Shown piece after piece: positions 1-9,908 of a DNA stretch of 64,000 nucleotides. The translations under genes were made by a program, and so were the position numbers. Numbering within the stretch: position 1 is the stretch's first letter; every line of letters begins with the position of its first letter. The stretch is from Platerodrilus igneus (taxonomy: Eukaryota > Arthropoda > Insecta > Coleoptera > Lycidae). The notes beneath the pieces were generated by a model, which was not told the origin of the DNA, did no database searches, and was given only the letters and a program-made list of their open reading frames with translations. The stretch spans positions 992,001 to 1,056,000 of the forward strand of contig JARFIW010000831.1 of NCBI GenBank assembly GCA_036346225.1. Direction: 5' to 3'.

Positions 1-1843
1 TGTGTCTCTGTGTGTATTTTTTTTATTATTATTATATGAATATTTTTGCGGTGTATGTTTATAACATCTAACTGTAATAACTACAAATAATTGCTTTGAT
101 CCAATATGTAGTATCTCGTTTTAAGTCCCTAATTTTTAAAATTTAATAAATAGGTGTATATAGAGCTCAAGTTCTTTATGTCCGTCTTTTTGTTCATTGC
201 ACAAGAATTGTGATAAATATAACACATTTCTAAAAATAGTCTTTTGGATTTTGATTTTTGAATTTGAATAATTTTTGGGTTTTGAAAGTCCTTTACGTGA
301 TTATTTTCTAAAATATGTTTAGTTAAAGCACGTTAGGTTTTAGTTTAACATCGCTTTTATGTTGAATTATTTTTTGTTTTAAGTTTTAAGTTTCAAGTTT
401 TAGTATGAGACAATAAATATGGGTAGAACGGAGAAAGATAGCTGATAGGTAGAGCGTTGTGACGAGGGAAAATTATATCATTGGTTTAAGGCTAGACAGT
501 TGTGAGAAGCGCGCGTCCGTTAAGGTAGTAAGCAAAATTCAGGGTAACACTAAATTGATCTCGGAATTTTTCAGACGTTACAGTCAGAATTTGTAGAAAT
601 GTTTTTAAAAATAAGTTTTTCAGTGAAGAGAGGTTCCTTGAGAGGGGTGAAAAGCGTATAAATACTCGGCAAAACATATGGGAGCCCTCTTTCATTTTAG
701 ATCTGAGATCGCGCTTAGATCTTCAATATAATTAATAGTATATGCTTTTACGGGTATTAATTATTGTGTATTTGGTAAAGTAGCAGTAGTAACGTACCGC
801 TAAAGTAGTAAAAGTTATATTGCACGAGTGGGTGCTAAGGTTTAGATAAAAAGGTGCCGTTACTACAACGACTCTATCGAATTAAGAAATGGTATTTGGG
901 TAAGCGAAGCCTAAAGCAAAATTTGCATGCATGAAGTGTATTTGGTATGGAATGTAACGTTTGGGACAAGGCAAATATCTGGGTAGAAGAATAGAGGTGG
1001 TGGCAGAGATTTGGATGGTGGGGATCAGTTAAATCTAGGCAGAATCGAAGTATATGGATACAATGACGAGGGTTTCTGAAAATTATCTTCAGCAGTGCCT
1101 AGGGACGGAGCCTTCTACAGGAAAAGAAACTTAATTTCCTGTTTTTTTTTTTGTATAAACATTTGTGTTGATATCTTTGTGTTTGAGTGTTTTGACTTAT
1201 TGGTGGTGTATTGATTACCATAAAACTCGTTTACTGGGGTATATGTGCAGGACACTTAATCTTGATTATTTAAAAAGTTTTCTCGATGATATATAAATGT
1301 TTATTCATGATATAAAATGATGTAAAGGAGTAAACATGTCTGTAAATTTGTTTTAATAAAAATGTAAGGTTTAAAAAGCATTTAGATGAACTGGGTTATA
1401 ATAAGCTCAAAATAGACCAGAATAAAATTAATCTAGGCTTGCATGAGGGCCCATCGACTCGTATTAAATAGAATTTGTTGCAATATATTAAATCAAGGAC
1501 TTTAAAGTATTTAATGATTGAGGATGTAACAGTTTTAGCAAACTGTCTGTACCAAAGTGTAAATATTTTATTAATAATGGAAACCTGTGAATATGTGTAA
1601 ATAAAAAGGTTGTATGTTTGTTGCATTATTTGAGTGGTAATTTCATTGAATGTGTGGGTGAGAAAGCAATGTACTTAAAATGATAGTTATTCAAGAAGAA
1701 GCCGATTGCTGAGCTAGCCAGGGTGAGCAGAAAATAGGAGGCGTTCAAAAAGGTAGTGTACAAAATTTTTTTTATTATTTTTTCCAGAAAATTTTATGTT
1801 GGCCCAATACGATGGGGCACGAATTTTAGTGAGTTCCACTGCA
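1..1843 (+). mobile_element. Solo LTR copy A (Gypsy-type), 5' end cut by window
   Basis: The 3' end reads TTCCACTGCA followed by TATATA. It is homologous along its length to the copies at 1861-3989 and 4298-6448. Visible landmarks are a TATA box (about 654-665), an AATAAA signal with a GT-rich downstream stretch (about 1600-1640) and the family motif GAGCTAGCCAGGG near 1714. The splice donor kept in other copies is lost here (CAGGA instead of CAGGT, about 1120). No open frame of retroviral type lies inside, which fits a solo LTR rather than a full element. Assignment to Ty3/Gypsy is inferred from the gag-bearing relative at 9909-12556. Confidence 0.6.
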
Positions 1844-1860
1844 ATATATATAATATATAT

Positions 1861-3989
1861 TGACGTGGAATTATAGGTTAAATAGGTGTATACAACAAAA
1901 TTTTATCAACTGTGTATATACAAATAGGAGAAAATTATTTACGCGCCAAATTAATTAATTTATATAGTGAAAACGGACGGCTATTAAAATATTTTTCTAT
2001 TTGTATATTGGAATGTTAAAATTGCATAAGGGAAGAAGCTTTTGAGTACATAAAACTCAAGGATACGCATAAGTAATTATAATAATTTTAAATCAAACGC
2101 ATGGAAGCAAAAAGGGAGCTTGCATGTATAGAAAATCAATAATTTTAAACGCAAACATTTCTATTTACATAAAAGCCAACGGTCGTTTATACAAATACTG
2201 AGAAGGGAAGAAACTAGGAATTGTTATTTTAAATGGTCGGTTGCTTCGAAGAACACCTGTTGGTTATATGTCAGGTTCATGGAATCTTAAACGAACGTTA
2301 GCACAAATTCTATAGAATTGTGTTTATAACGGTCACTGTATGAACTGCTACAATAACAAGTGCCTTGAAGACTGAGTGGAATAAACGATCGATAATGTAA
2401 GACAGACAGAGAAAAGTATAAAGAAAGCGTTGCGTACAAGTCACGTACGAAATACACGGGTAAATGTAAAGGCCAACTACAGTATCGATTTTCTGTAACT
2501 TAAGAGGGGTTCTAAAGAAGACAACAAATATGCGTGGAACGGAGATAGATAGTTGATAGGTGGAGCGTTGTGCCGAGGGAAAATTATATCATTGGTCAAT
2601 GGCGAGTAGTTTTTAAGAAGCGCGCGTCCGTAGAGGTTATCGAACAAATTTTTTTGTAACAGCACGATGAACAGGTGATTTTTCAGAAGTTAATGTTCGT
2701 TACGTTCGAAATTTTAAGAATCAGTCTAGAAAATAAGCTTTTCAATGGAAATAGGTTCCATAGGGGGTTTAGAAAAGCATATAAATACACGAACAAAGAT
2801 ATTGAGGCTCTCTTTCCTTTGAGATCTGAGATCGTGCTTAGATCTGTAACGTAATAATAGTAAATGCTCTAACGGGTATTAATTATTGTGTATTCGGTCA
2901 AGTTGCATATAACATACTGTTTTGAAATTATGAAAGCTGTCGTAACGTACCGCAAAAGTTGTAAAAGTAAAATTGCACAAGTTGGTGCTGTAGTTGAGAT
3001 ATAAGGTGCTGTTACTACAACGACTCAATTAAATGAAGGGATGATATTTGGGTAAGCGAAGCCTAAAGCGTAACTTGTATGCATGAAGTATATTTGGTAT
3101 GGAATGTTACGTTTGAGACAAAGCTAATATCTGGGTAGAAGAACTGTGGTGATGGCCAAGATCTGGATGGTGGGGGATCAGTTTGACCTTGGCACAATCG
3201 AGGTATATGGACACAACGACGAGGGTTTCTAGTAACCATCTTCAGTGGTGACGAGGAACGAAGGCGACTCCAGGTAACGAAACTTAATTTCCTGTTTTTG
3301 TATAAACATTTGTGTTGATATTTTTTGTGTTTGTGTGTTTTGACTTATTGGGGGCGTATTTACTGACTTAAAACTTGTTTAAAGAAGTTTATATGCAAGA
3401 CAATTAATTTTGACTATTAGAAAAAGGTTTATTGATGATATATAAAGGTGTATTCATGCTATAAATTGTTGTTGTAAGGAGTAAACGGGTCTTTAAATTT
3501 GTTTTCAATAAAATGCAAGGTTTAAAATCATTTACAAAAACTGGGTTATAATGAGCTCAAAATAAACCAGAATAAAGTCAAACTAGGGTTGCATGTGGGG
3601 CCCATCTATTCGTATTATATAGAATTTGTTGAAATATATTAAAACCAAGGACTTTAAAGTATTTAAGGATTGAGCTGGTAACAGTTTTAGCAAACTGTAT
3701 GTACCAAAGTGTAAATATTTTATTAAGAATTCAAACTTGTTAATATGTGTAAATAAAATGGTTGTATGGTTGTTGTATTATTGGATTGGTAATTTCATTT
3801 GACTGTGTGTGTGAGAAAGGTATGTACTTAAAATGGTAGGTATTCAAAAAGAAGCCGATTGCTGAGCTAGCCAGGGTTAGCAGAGAAATAAAGAGGCGTT
3901 CAAAAAGGCATTTTTTTAATTTTTTTAAATTTTTTTTAAATTTTATGTTGGCCCAAGCGTGGGCGAGATTCTAAAAAGGTTCCACGGCA
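1861..3989 (+). mobile_element. Solo LTR copy B (~2.13 kb), TG...CA, in TA repeats
   Basis: The element begins TGACGTGGAATTATAGG and ends GGTTCCACGGCA. It has short imperfect inverted ends and TA repeats on both sides. Internal order: TATA box (2778-2789), a consensus splice donor CAG|GTAACG (GT at 3274-3275), AATAAA (3752-3757) followed by GT-rich DNA, then the conserved GAGCTAGCCAGGG block near 3868. TG...CA termini with a TATA-box promoter and a polyadenylation signal define an LTR. Insertion into TATA-like targets is known for several insect Gypsy-clade elements. The ~1 kb between promoter and polyA signal implies a very long R region. A non-autonomous TA-targeting element is the alternative. 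Confidence 0.65.
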
Positions 3990-4257
3990 ATATATATATA
4001 TATATATATATATGACATTTAATGTCAACGTCAACGTTACAAGCTGTTAAATAGTTAAAGTTATTAGTTAATAATCTTTAAATTTATATAGAATCCACAT
4101 TAATGTACGCATAACACATAATTGTAAAGTTATAGCTGTTTTCACTCCTTTTTAGCACATGATTAAGGGTAAAAAATACCCGAAACGTAGTGATAAATAA
4201 ATGGATATATAGTACATAATTTTTTCGAACGAAAGCATCCCAAAAACTAACACCGAG

Positions 4258-4260
<3 letters not shown>
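3990..4260 (+). mobile_element. Penelope-like element tail fragment
   Basis: After a short (TA)n tract (3990-4012) there is about 250 bp of AT-rich sequence. It ends with a hammerhead-like core (4156-4190) and is followed by a second TA tract. No coding sequence survives. The hammerhead core followed by a (TA)n tail is the arrangement seen at the 3' ends of the PLEs near 21100 and 45600, so this is assigned to the same class. The assignment rests on that tail alone. Confidence 0.4.
4156..4190 (+). ncRNA. Hammerhead-ribozyme-like motif (PLE tail)
   Basis: A TGATTA segment is followed by a five-base-pair stem (GGGTA / TACCC) and then GAAACG, matching the order of a hammerhead core (CUGAUGA, stem II, GAAA, helix). 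The first core box is degenerate, so activity is doubtful. Confidence 0.4.

Positions 4261-4297
<37 letters not shown>
4261..4297. repeat. (TA)n microsatellite between PLE tail and LTR C
   Basis: About 37 bp of pure TA dinucleotide repeat ends exactly where LTR copy C starts (TGTTGTGGAA). It serves as the insertion target of that LTR. Confidence 0.95.
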
Positions 4298-4303
<6 letters not shown>

Positions 4304-6448
4304 GGAATTATAGGTTAAATAGGTCTAGATCATAAAATTTTAACAACTGTGTATATAGGAAATAGGAACCATTTATTTACGCACCAAATTAATCATTTTA
4401 GATAGTAAAGACGGACAGTTATTAACATATTTTGTATTTCTAAATCAGAAGGTTAAAATTGCATAAAGGGAAGTAGCTTTAGGGTACATGAAAACTCAAG
4501 GATACGCATAATTAGTTGCAATAGTTTAAATCAAGCGCATGGGATAAGAACGGAGTTTTTGAGTATAGAAAATCAATAATTTAAACGCATATTTCTATTT
4601 AAATAAACGAAACGGTCGTTATACAAATCCTAAGAAGTAGTAAAACTCGGAATTATTATGTTCAACGGACAAGTTGCTTCAAAGAAACACCTGTTAGTTA
4701 AATGTCAAGTTCCAAAGAAATAAAATATACGTTGAGACAGAATTTCTATGGAATTGTTTGTAACGGTAGGTCCGACCAAGCTGCTAATATAACAAATGCT
4801 TTGAAGACTAAGTATAATGAAAGATCTATAATGTAAGATAGACAGAGAACACGTACAAGAAAACGTTGATTATAACACATGTCTAAAATACACGGGAGAC
4901 TTGAAGGCCAAGAACAATATCGATTTTCTGTAGCTTGAGAGGGGTTCTGAAAAAGACAATAAATATGGGTAAAACAAAGAGAGGTAGCTAAGAGGTGGAA
5001 CGTTATAACGGGGGAAAGCAATATCATTGGTCTAAGGCTAACAGTTTTGAGAAGTTCGTGTCCGTTGATGTTATTGAACGAATTTCAAAATAACAGCATG
5101 GTAATCTCGGAATTTTTCAGACATTACGATCGCAATTTTGAGAATTGATTTTAAAAATACGCTTTTCGATAAAAAGAGGTTCCGTAAGCGGTATTGAAAA
5201 GCGTATAAATACACGGGGAGAGAGTATTAAAGCTCTTTTGCTCTTAGATCTTATAGCGTTTAGATCTCTAACGTAATTGCTATTACGTGGTACTAATTGT
5301 TGTTTAGTCGTTGAAGTAGCATACCCCATCCTATTTTAAAGTGTGTAAAGCGGTTAGTAACGTAGTGGAATGTATTAAAAGTGATTTGCACAAGTGGGTG
5401 CCAGCGTTACAGAAGGTGCTGTTATTACACGATACAATTGAATGATAGGATGGTATTTAGGTATGCGAATCGGAAAGCTTAACTTGTATGCATAAAATGT
5501 AGTGGTATGGAAGGTTAGGTTTGATTAAGACAATTAGCCGGGTAGAATTATTAAAGGTGGTGACAGAGATTTGGATAGTGAGTGGGGATCAGTTGGATTC
5601 AGGCATAATCACGAAGTATATGGACACAACGACGAGAGTTTTGGTACACATCTTCAGTGTTAACGAGAGACGAAGCTTACTCCAGGTAAGAAAAATTAAT
5701 TTCTTGCTTGTTGCTTGAACATTTGTGCTGATATTTTTGCGTTTGAGTGTTTTGACTTATTGGGGGTGTATTTTATTACCATAAAAATTCATTTAAAGGG
5801 GTGTATGTACAGGACAATTAATATTGATTATTTAAAAATGTTTATCGATGATATAAAAATGTTGTTGTAAGGAGTTAACGGGTATTTAGCTTTATTTTAA
5901 ATAAAAATGCGAGGTTTAAAAGCATTTAGAGTAACTGGGTTATACTGAGCTCAAAATAGACCAGATTAAAAATCAATTTAGGGTTGCACAACGGGCCCAT
6001 CTACTCGTCTAAGATAAAATTGTTGAAATATACTAAAATCAGGAAATTTTAAAAAGATTTAAAGATTGAGATGGTAACAGTTTTTATCAAACTGGATGTA
6101 CCAAAGTGTAAATATTTTCTTAATAATGGAAACTTGTTAAGATGTGTAAATAAAAAGGTTGTATGTCTTGTTGCATTATTTGAGTGGTGATTTCATTTGA
6201 CTGTGTTTGTGAGAAAGGAATGTACTTAGGATGGTACGTATTCAAGAAGAAGCAGATTGCTGAGCTAGCCAGGGTGTGCTGAAATGTAAAGGCGTTTCAA
6301 AGGTAGTGTAAGAAACTTTTTACTAATTTTGATTTTCAGAAAATTTTATGAGGGCCCAACGAGTGTTCTCGAATTAGTTTAGAGGATTTCCACTGCACTT
6401 TTATGACGCCAAATCCAAGGGGCGAGAATTTTTGTAAGTTCCACTGCA
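4298..6448 (+). mobile_element. Solo LTR copy C (~2.15 kb), TG...CA, in TA repeats
   Basis: It begins TGTTGTGGAATTATAGG and ends AAGTTCCACTGCA, then ATATA. A TATA box (5201-5212), a strong splice donor CCAG|GTAAG (GT at 5686-5687) and AATAAA (about 6149-6154) occur in the same order as in copies B and D. No gag or pol frame is present. Divergence from copies A and B is visible throughout, so these are separate insertions and not a recent tandem duplication. The close head-to-tail packing is explained by repeated insertion into TA tracts, including the one at 4261-4297. Confidence 0.65.
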
Positions 6449-7089
6449 ATATATAGGGGTACCGCAAAGAAGAGGTCTAATTGGGCCTCGGGAATCTGAA
6501 TCTGATTTTGTTTAAATAAACTATAGTAAACGTGCCTTTTTAAAATTAGCCATTTTTATATGTGGTACTTTTCTTTCTTCAAAATGTTACCAAAAAAGCA
6601 CAAATCAAATAGTAGTACAAACTTCGATAATAACTAAGAAGTATACGTTTCATATCATCATCGTATACGTATTCAGCGATTTTTTAACGATAGAATTTGC
6701 GAGCATTCGGTACATCATTTTGCGACCAAAAGTTCTTACGGTTCATACTATTAGATAAAAATATAATTCTGAAGTTTCAATCTACGCAATTTTACATTTT
6801 TACATTTAAGCAGGGTTGAAGCAAAGAAACGAACAAATATTTAGAAAAATCAACTGCAAATGAGCAAAGCTTAATTTCCAAATATGTGCGCTATCAATGG
6901 TAACAGGTAAACCGATTTTTTTCAGACTTTACTAATCAAAGCATAAGATGATTACGTACGTACGTACTCCAATAAACGCTTGCTAACTACAACCTTGGCT
7001 TATTTAATTCCTCAAGTAGTTTCCTAAGAGAGCACTACGAATCGAGAAAAGATAAAATGTTAATTTGTATTCATTACATTACTACAGCG
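6449..7089. other. AT-rich non-coding stretch
   Basis: No coding or repeat signature is visible beyond a short ACGT run (ACGTACGTACGTAC near 6955). Probably intergenic host DNA upstream of the candidate promoter. Confidence 0.4.
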
Positions 7090-7320
7090 AAGCGATGCGT
7101 TCTGGACTGAACTTACGATACTAAAGGTCGTTAATAGGAATGTGCGGGTGGCAATGCCGGCAGTAGTGTCGCATGTTTATTTTGAATTATCCAACTAACG
7201 GTGGCTGAACTGTAGGGTATAGAGGCTGTAGCAAAAGTTCCGGTTGGTTGTCCGTCAGTCGCGTCCGGGACTCCGTGCGCGTTGTTAGGAGTTTTTGGAT
7301 TAGAAGATACTCGATGCAAT
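7090..7320 (+). promoter_or_regulatory. Candidate host promoter / 5' leader with initiator-like TCAGTC
   Basis: This stretch is clearly richer in G+C and CpG than its surroundings. It contains TCAGTC (7255-7260), which fits the insect initiator consensus TCAKTY, followed by CGCGTCCGGGACTCC. It lies about 300 bp upstream of a candidate coding exon with good splice signals. No TATA box was found at the expected distance. Promoter status is inference. Confidence 0.25.
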
Positions 7321-7554
7321 CTTAAAGTACGTCGTCTTATACTGCGTGAATTTATTTTTCAGGACGATATAAACACTTTTTAGAATTTCTCAGACTTCTC
7401 TATATAATATTTAATTAAGAAATAATTTTTGAGCTTATGAAGTGTGGTTTAGATTAATTTTCGCGCGAGACTGAATATTAAATAAATCCCTCTGAATTAA
7501 AATATTTGCGGTGTAAGTGTCGGGTTAATTAAGTTTACAGAAGGAGATGCAATT

Positions 7555-7638
7555 ATGCCTTGGATAAGATCATGTTTATGTCACCACGAGAAAAAGAAAC
7601 CACCGTCAATAAGCCCACCTGTTCATCTAATGTTAAAG
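7555..7638 (+). CDS. Candidate host-gene exon with start codon (28 codons)
   Basis: A splice acceptor (TAAGTTTACAG, ending at 7540) is followed after 14 bases by ATG. The frame stays open for exactly 28 codons and ends at a consensus donor AAAG|GTAAGA (GT at 7639-7640), leaving phase 0. The peptide starts MPWIRSCLCHHEKKKPP; I do not recognise it. It has a Cys/His cluster near the start, then lysines and prolines. The next exon would be in phase 0. The pair at 36435-36762 fits that phase, but the ~29 kb between is full of transposons and linkage is unproven. The exon call rests only on two splice sites and an ATG, so chance cannot be excluded. Confidence 0.3.
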
Positions 7639-8740
7639 GTAAGATTGACAGATTGAGAGGTCGACTAGTATAGAACAAGTTCTCTGGATTCTTGAATAAT
7701 AGAATATCAACAACATTAAATCTAGGGGTGGGCGTCGATCGACTGATTTGATTTTAAATTATAATTTCTCTCACGAAACATAGGTAAAGTATTGCTGTAA
7801 CGAACTCTTACGTTTCTATATAATAAGACTTTTATTTGATATTTGACCTACATTTTGGGATGCTTGCTATAAAAAGTTTCATTGAGAAGCTTACAAGAAT
7901 CGGCATTGCAGGGTTTCTGATCCAACTGAAGATTTATTTATTGAAAGGGTTTTAATTTTGCTGCGCTACAAAAGAAAGCTATAAATTTAGTGTGAAAACT
8001 TTTCAACGGATTTGCCCATTTGCGGCTATTTATTTTCTGATTAATGATATATTTGCTTCTATTGATGCATGGTACAAGCATACTGGATGGAAACCGTTTA
8101 TAAATAAAAAAAAAGTAAATTGTATACTCTATTTCAGCGTAGGATAACATAAGCTTACGATGAAAAGTTTCTCACATTTATGTGGAACATTTTTATAGAA
8201 GCTTTTTTCAGGGGAAATAGCGTCGAGTGCGTCCCTGTTATTGGAAATCTTACAACGAAATTCTAAACTTGTATTTTGAAGTCAAACTTTAGTTGGTCTC
8301 AAGACGCCCGAAAATATTTTGCAAAGATATGTTTTCATTGCAGTATATAAAGAACTTTTGCTCATTTCGTTTCTTGTACCCTAATGAAATTATTTAGATA
8401 CTTGTTCCAAGTTAGAAAATTAAGTTCAATTTTCCGGGTAACTTATTCTACGACTTAATATTTGTGCATATCTTTTTGCTGATTTGGAAGTTAATTATCT
8501 TTTTATATGGCATATTAAACATTTTATAACGTACTTATGTTATAAATGACTTTCACACGATAATTGTGCGGGAATTGTCTACGTGAATCGGTATTGACAA
8601 CCCGTTTTATTCTAAACAAATAAATAGTATTGGAATCTTTATGAGACAGAAATTCGTTTACCGACAAATCCTTGATAGGATCAAAAGTCAAGATCCGATA
8701 ATAATGTATCGCTAATAATGTCCAAGACATTCATTCACAT
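7639..8740. other. AT-rich non-coding stretch
   Basis: No convincing gene or repeat is visible. If the exon at 7555-7638 is real, this is the start of its intron. Confidence 0.35.
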
Positions 8741-8776
8741 TAATAATACGTTTTCCGGGTTTGTCCATGTCAAATC

Positions 8777-8811
8777 GACGTTTCCGTCAGTTTCTTAAGG
8801 GCATCATCAGG
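8777..8811 (-). ncRNA. Hammerhead-ribozyme-like core, left arm
   Basis: On the minus strand this reads CCTGATGATGCCC, then an intervening stretch, then GGAAACGTC. It has an intact CUGAUGA box and GAAA box. The stem between them is weaker than in the right arm. Confidence 0.5.
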
Positions 8812-9099
8812 ACACAATGACGACCACTACTTCAGAACGTGCTGGCTCACATCCTAGTTAAACCGGATTAGTGGCTGTCGTAAAGTTGCAACGTTAAGAA
8901 CAGTTATTTCCTTCCAGCAGATTCAATCGCTCTATTAAGCTAAAAGGTGTCTGTTTAGCAAACCTAGTTGAAACGACATCCATTAGCTTGATCCCTTAGT
9001 GTCTACCAATTCAAAAGTATCAATTTTGCGACAAATACTAATCCAGCGTAATTTAAAGCGCAACTCTTAACGATCTGTAGACGTAATCTTCGCCATAAC

Positions 9100-9137
9100 C
9101 TGATGAAGATGCCCTTAACAAATGTGGGCGAAACGTC
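9100..9137 (+). ncRNA. Hammerhead-ribozyme-like core, right arm
   Basis: It has CTGATGA (9100-9106), a four-base-pair GCCC/GGGC stem (9111-9114 with 9126-9129), GAAAC (9130-9134) and GTC. All core boxes match the hammerhead consensus. This is the best-preserved core in the window. Confidence 0.6.
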
Positions 9138-9408
9138 AACTTCATTAATTGTCAATATGATTCGGTCCAAACCCGAACACGTATTATTAAGTTTTTATTG
9201 TAGTTAAATTCTTTCAATAATACTTACTTTATAAGTAAATTTAAATTTCCTGAAAGTACGTTTTGTTCTCGATCTGCTTCTGTTGTTGATTCAAAGTTCA
9301 TCTAGAATGATTTTCAATTATGCCGTATTCCAATTCTAAAGACCAAGTTGTGGGAGTAATTTATACAGGTTATGGGCTTTTGGTTGTTAGACATCGGGTA
9401 AAATCACT

Positions 9409-9618
9409 TTAATCATCAGTTAAAAGATTTTTGAAATTGGAAGTAGCGGCAAAGAGATATTTATTGTAGGTCTTAGTCACACCATTAACAAAACAAACTT
9501 TACATTTCGTGGTTCTTTGGTTTGGTAAGGTGAAAAGGTTTTCGTTTCGTAGCCTACAGGAATGGTTATTGAAGCGTTCTTGTAAAATTTGTGTAAATAC
9601 TTGTGCTTTATTTAGCAA
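9409..9618 (-). pseudogene. LINE reverse-transcriptase C-terminal fragment (CR1/Jockey-like)
   Basis: A 69-residue minus-strand frame ends in a stop at 9409. Its core (HSCRLRNENLFTLPNQRT) matches the tail of many CR1/Jockey-group ORF2 proteins, where a His-Tyr-x-Thr/Leu-Arg motif is followed by 'P..RT' and a Gly-x-x-x-Tyr-Asn motif (here GVTKTYNKY). The reverse-transcriptase catalytic region is not present. This is a 5'-truncated LINE copy, as is usual for such elements. Its upstream limit is unclear beyond about 9620. Confidence 0.55.
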
Positions 9619-9842
9619 AATACTAAAAGAAATCTAACAAAAGTTGAGTTCAGTTCAAATAATTATATTCAGGATTTATTCCTTATGCAATGTACATACA
9701 TTTTCTGGTTAGTATTTGTTGATGTTATGCAAGGATTAAGTAGTATGCATCTTCATTAACTACCTACCATGTATACAAAAATACCTGAAAACTGGAAGAA
9801 CGTTAGGTAATAAATATATATGAATTAATTTTGTAACAAATA

Positions 9843-9859
9843 TTATATATATATATATA

Positions 9860-9898
<39 letters not shown>
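9843..9898. repeat. (TA)n microsatellite before LTR E
   Basis: About 55 bp of nearly pure TA repeat with one GTAC interruption. It immediately precedes the left end of the gag-bearing LTR element. Confidence 0.95.
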
Positions 9899-9901
<3 letters not shown>

Positions 9902-9908
9902 ATTAACG

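Larger units (their letters stand above)
8741..9189 (+). mobile_element. 449-bp non-autonomous element with hammerhead-like inverted ends
   Basis: The outer 26 bases on each side are inverted copies with about 23 matches: left 8741-8766 starts TAATAATACG and right 9164-9189 ends CGTATTATTA. The inverted homology continues inward through hammerhead-like cores on both arms, so each arm spans at least 60-70 bp. The ~290-bp centre is non-coding and not obviously repeated elsewhere here. The structure resembles a MITE by its termini, but hammerhead cores are typical of PLE terminal repeats and related non-autonomous retroelements. A PLE-derived or retrozyme-like origin is the leading inference. 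No target duplication is obvious. Confidence 0.6.

Noticed and set aside
1..6448. Satellite or tandem array with ~2.1-kb period
   Set aside because: The copies have TG...CA ends, lie in TA tracts with unrelated DNA between B and C, and occur elsewhere singly (LTRs D and F); dispersed LTR insertions fit better.
7131..7319. 62-codon minus-strand frame in the GC-richer segment
   Set aside because: No domain and no splice context; the plus strand offers a better promoter/leader reading.
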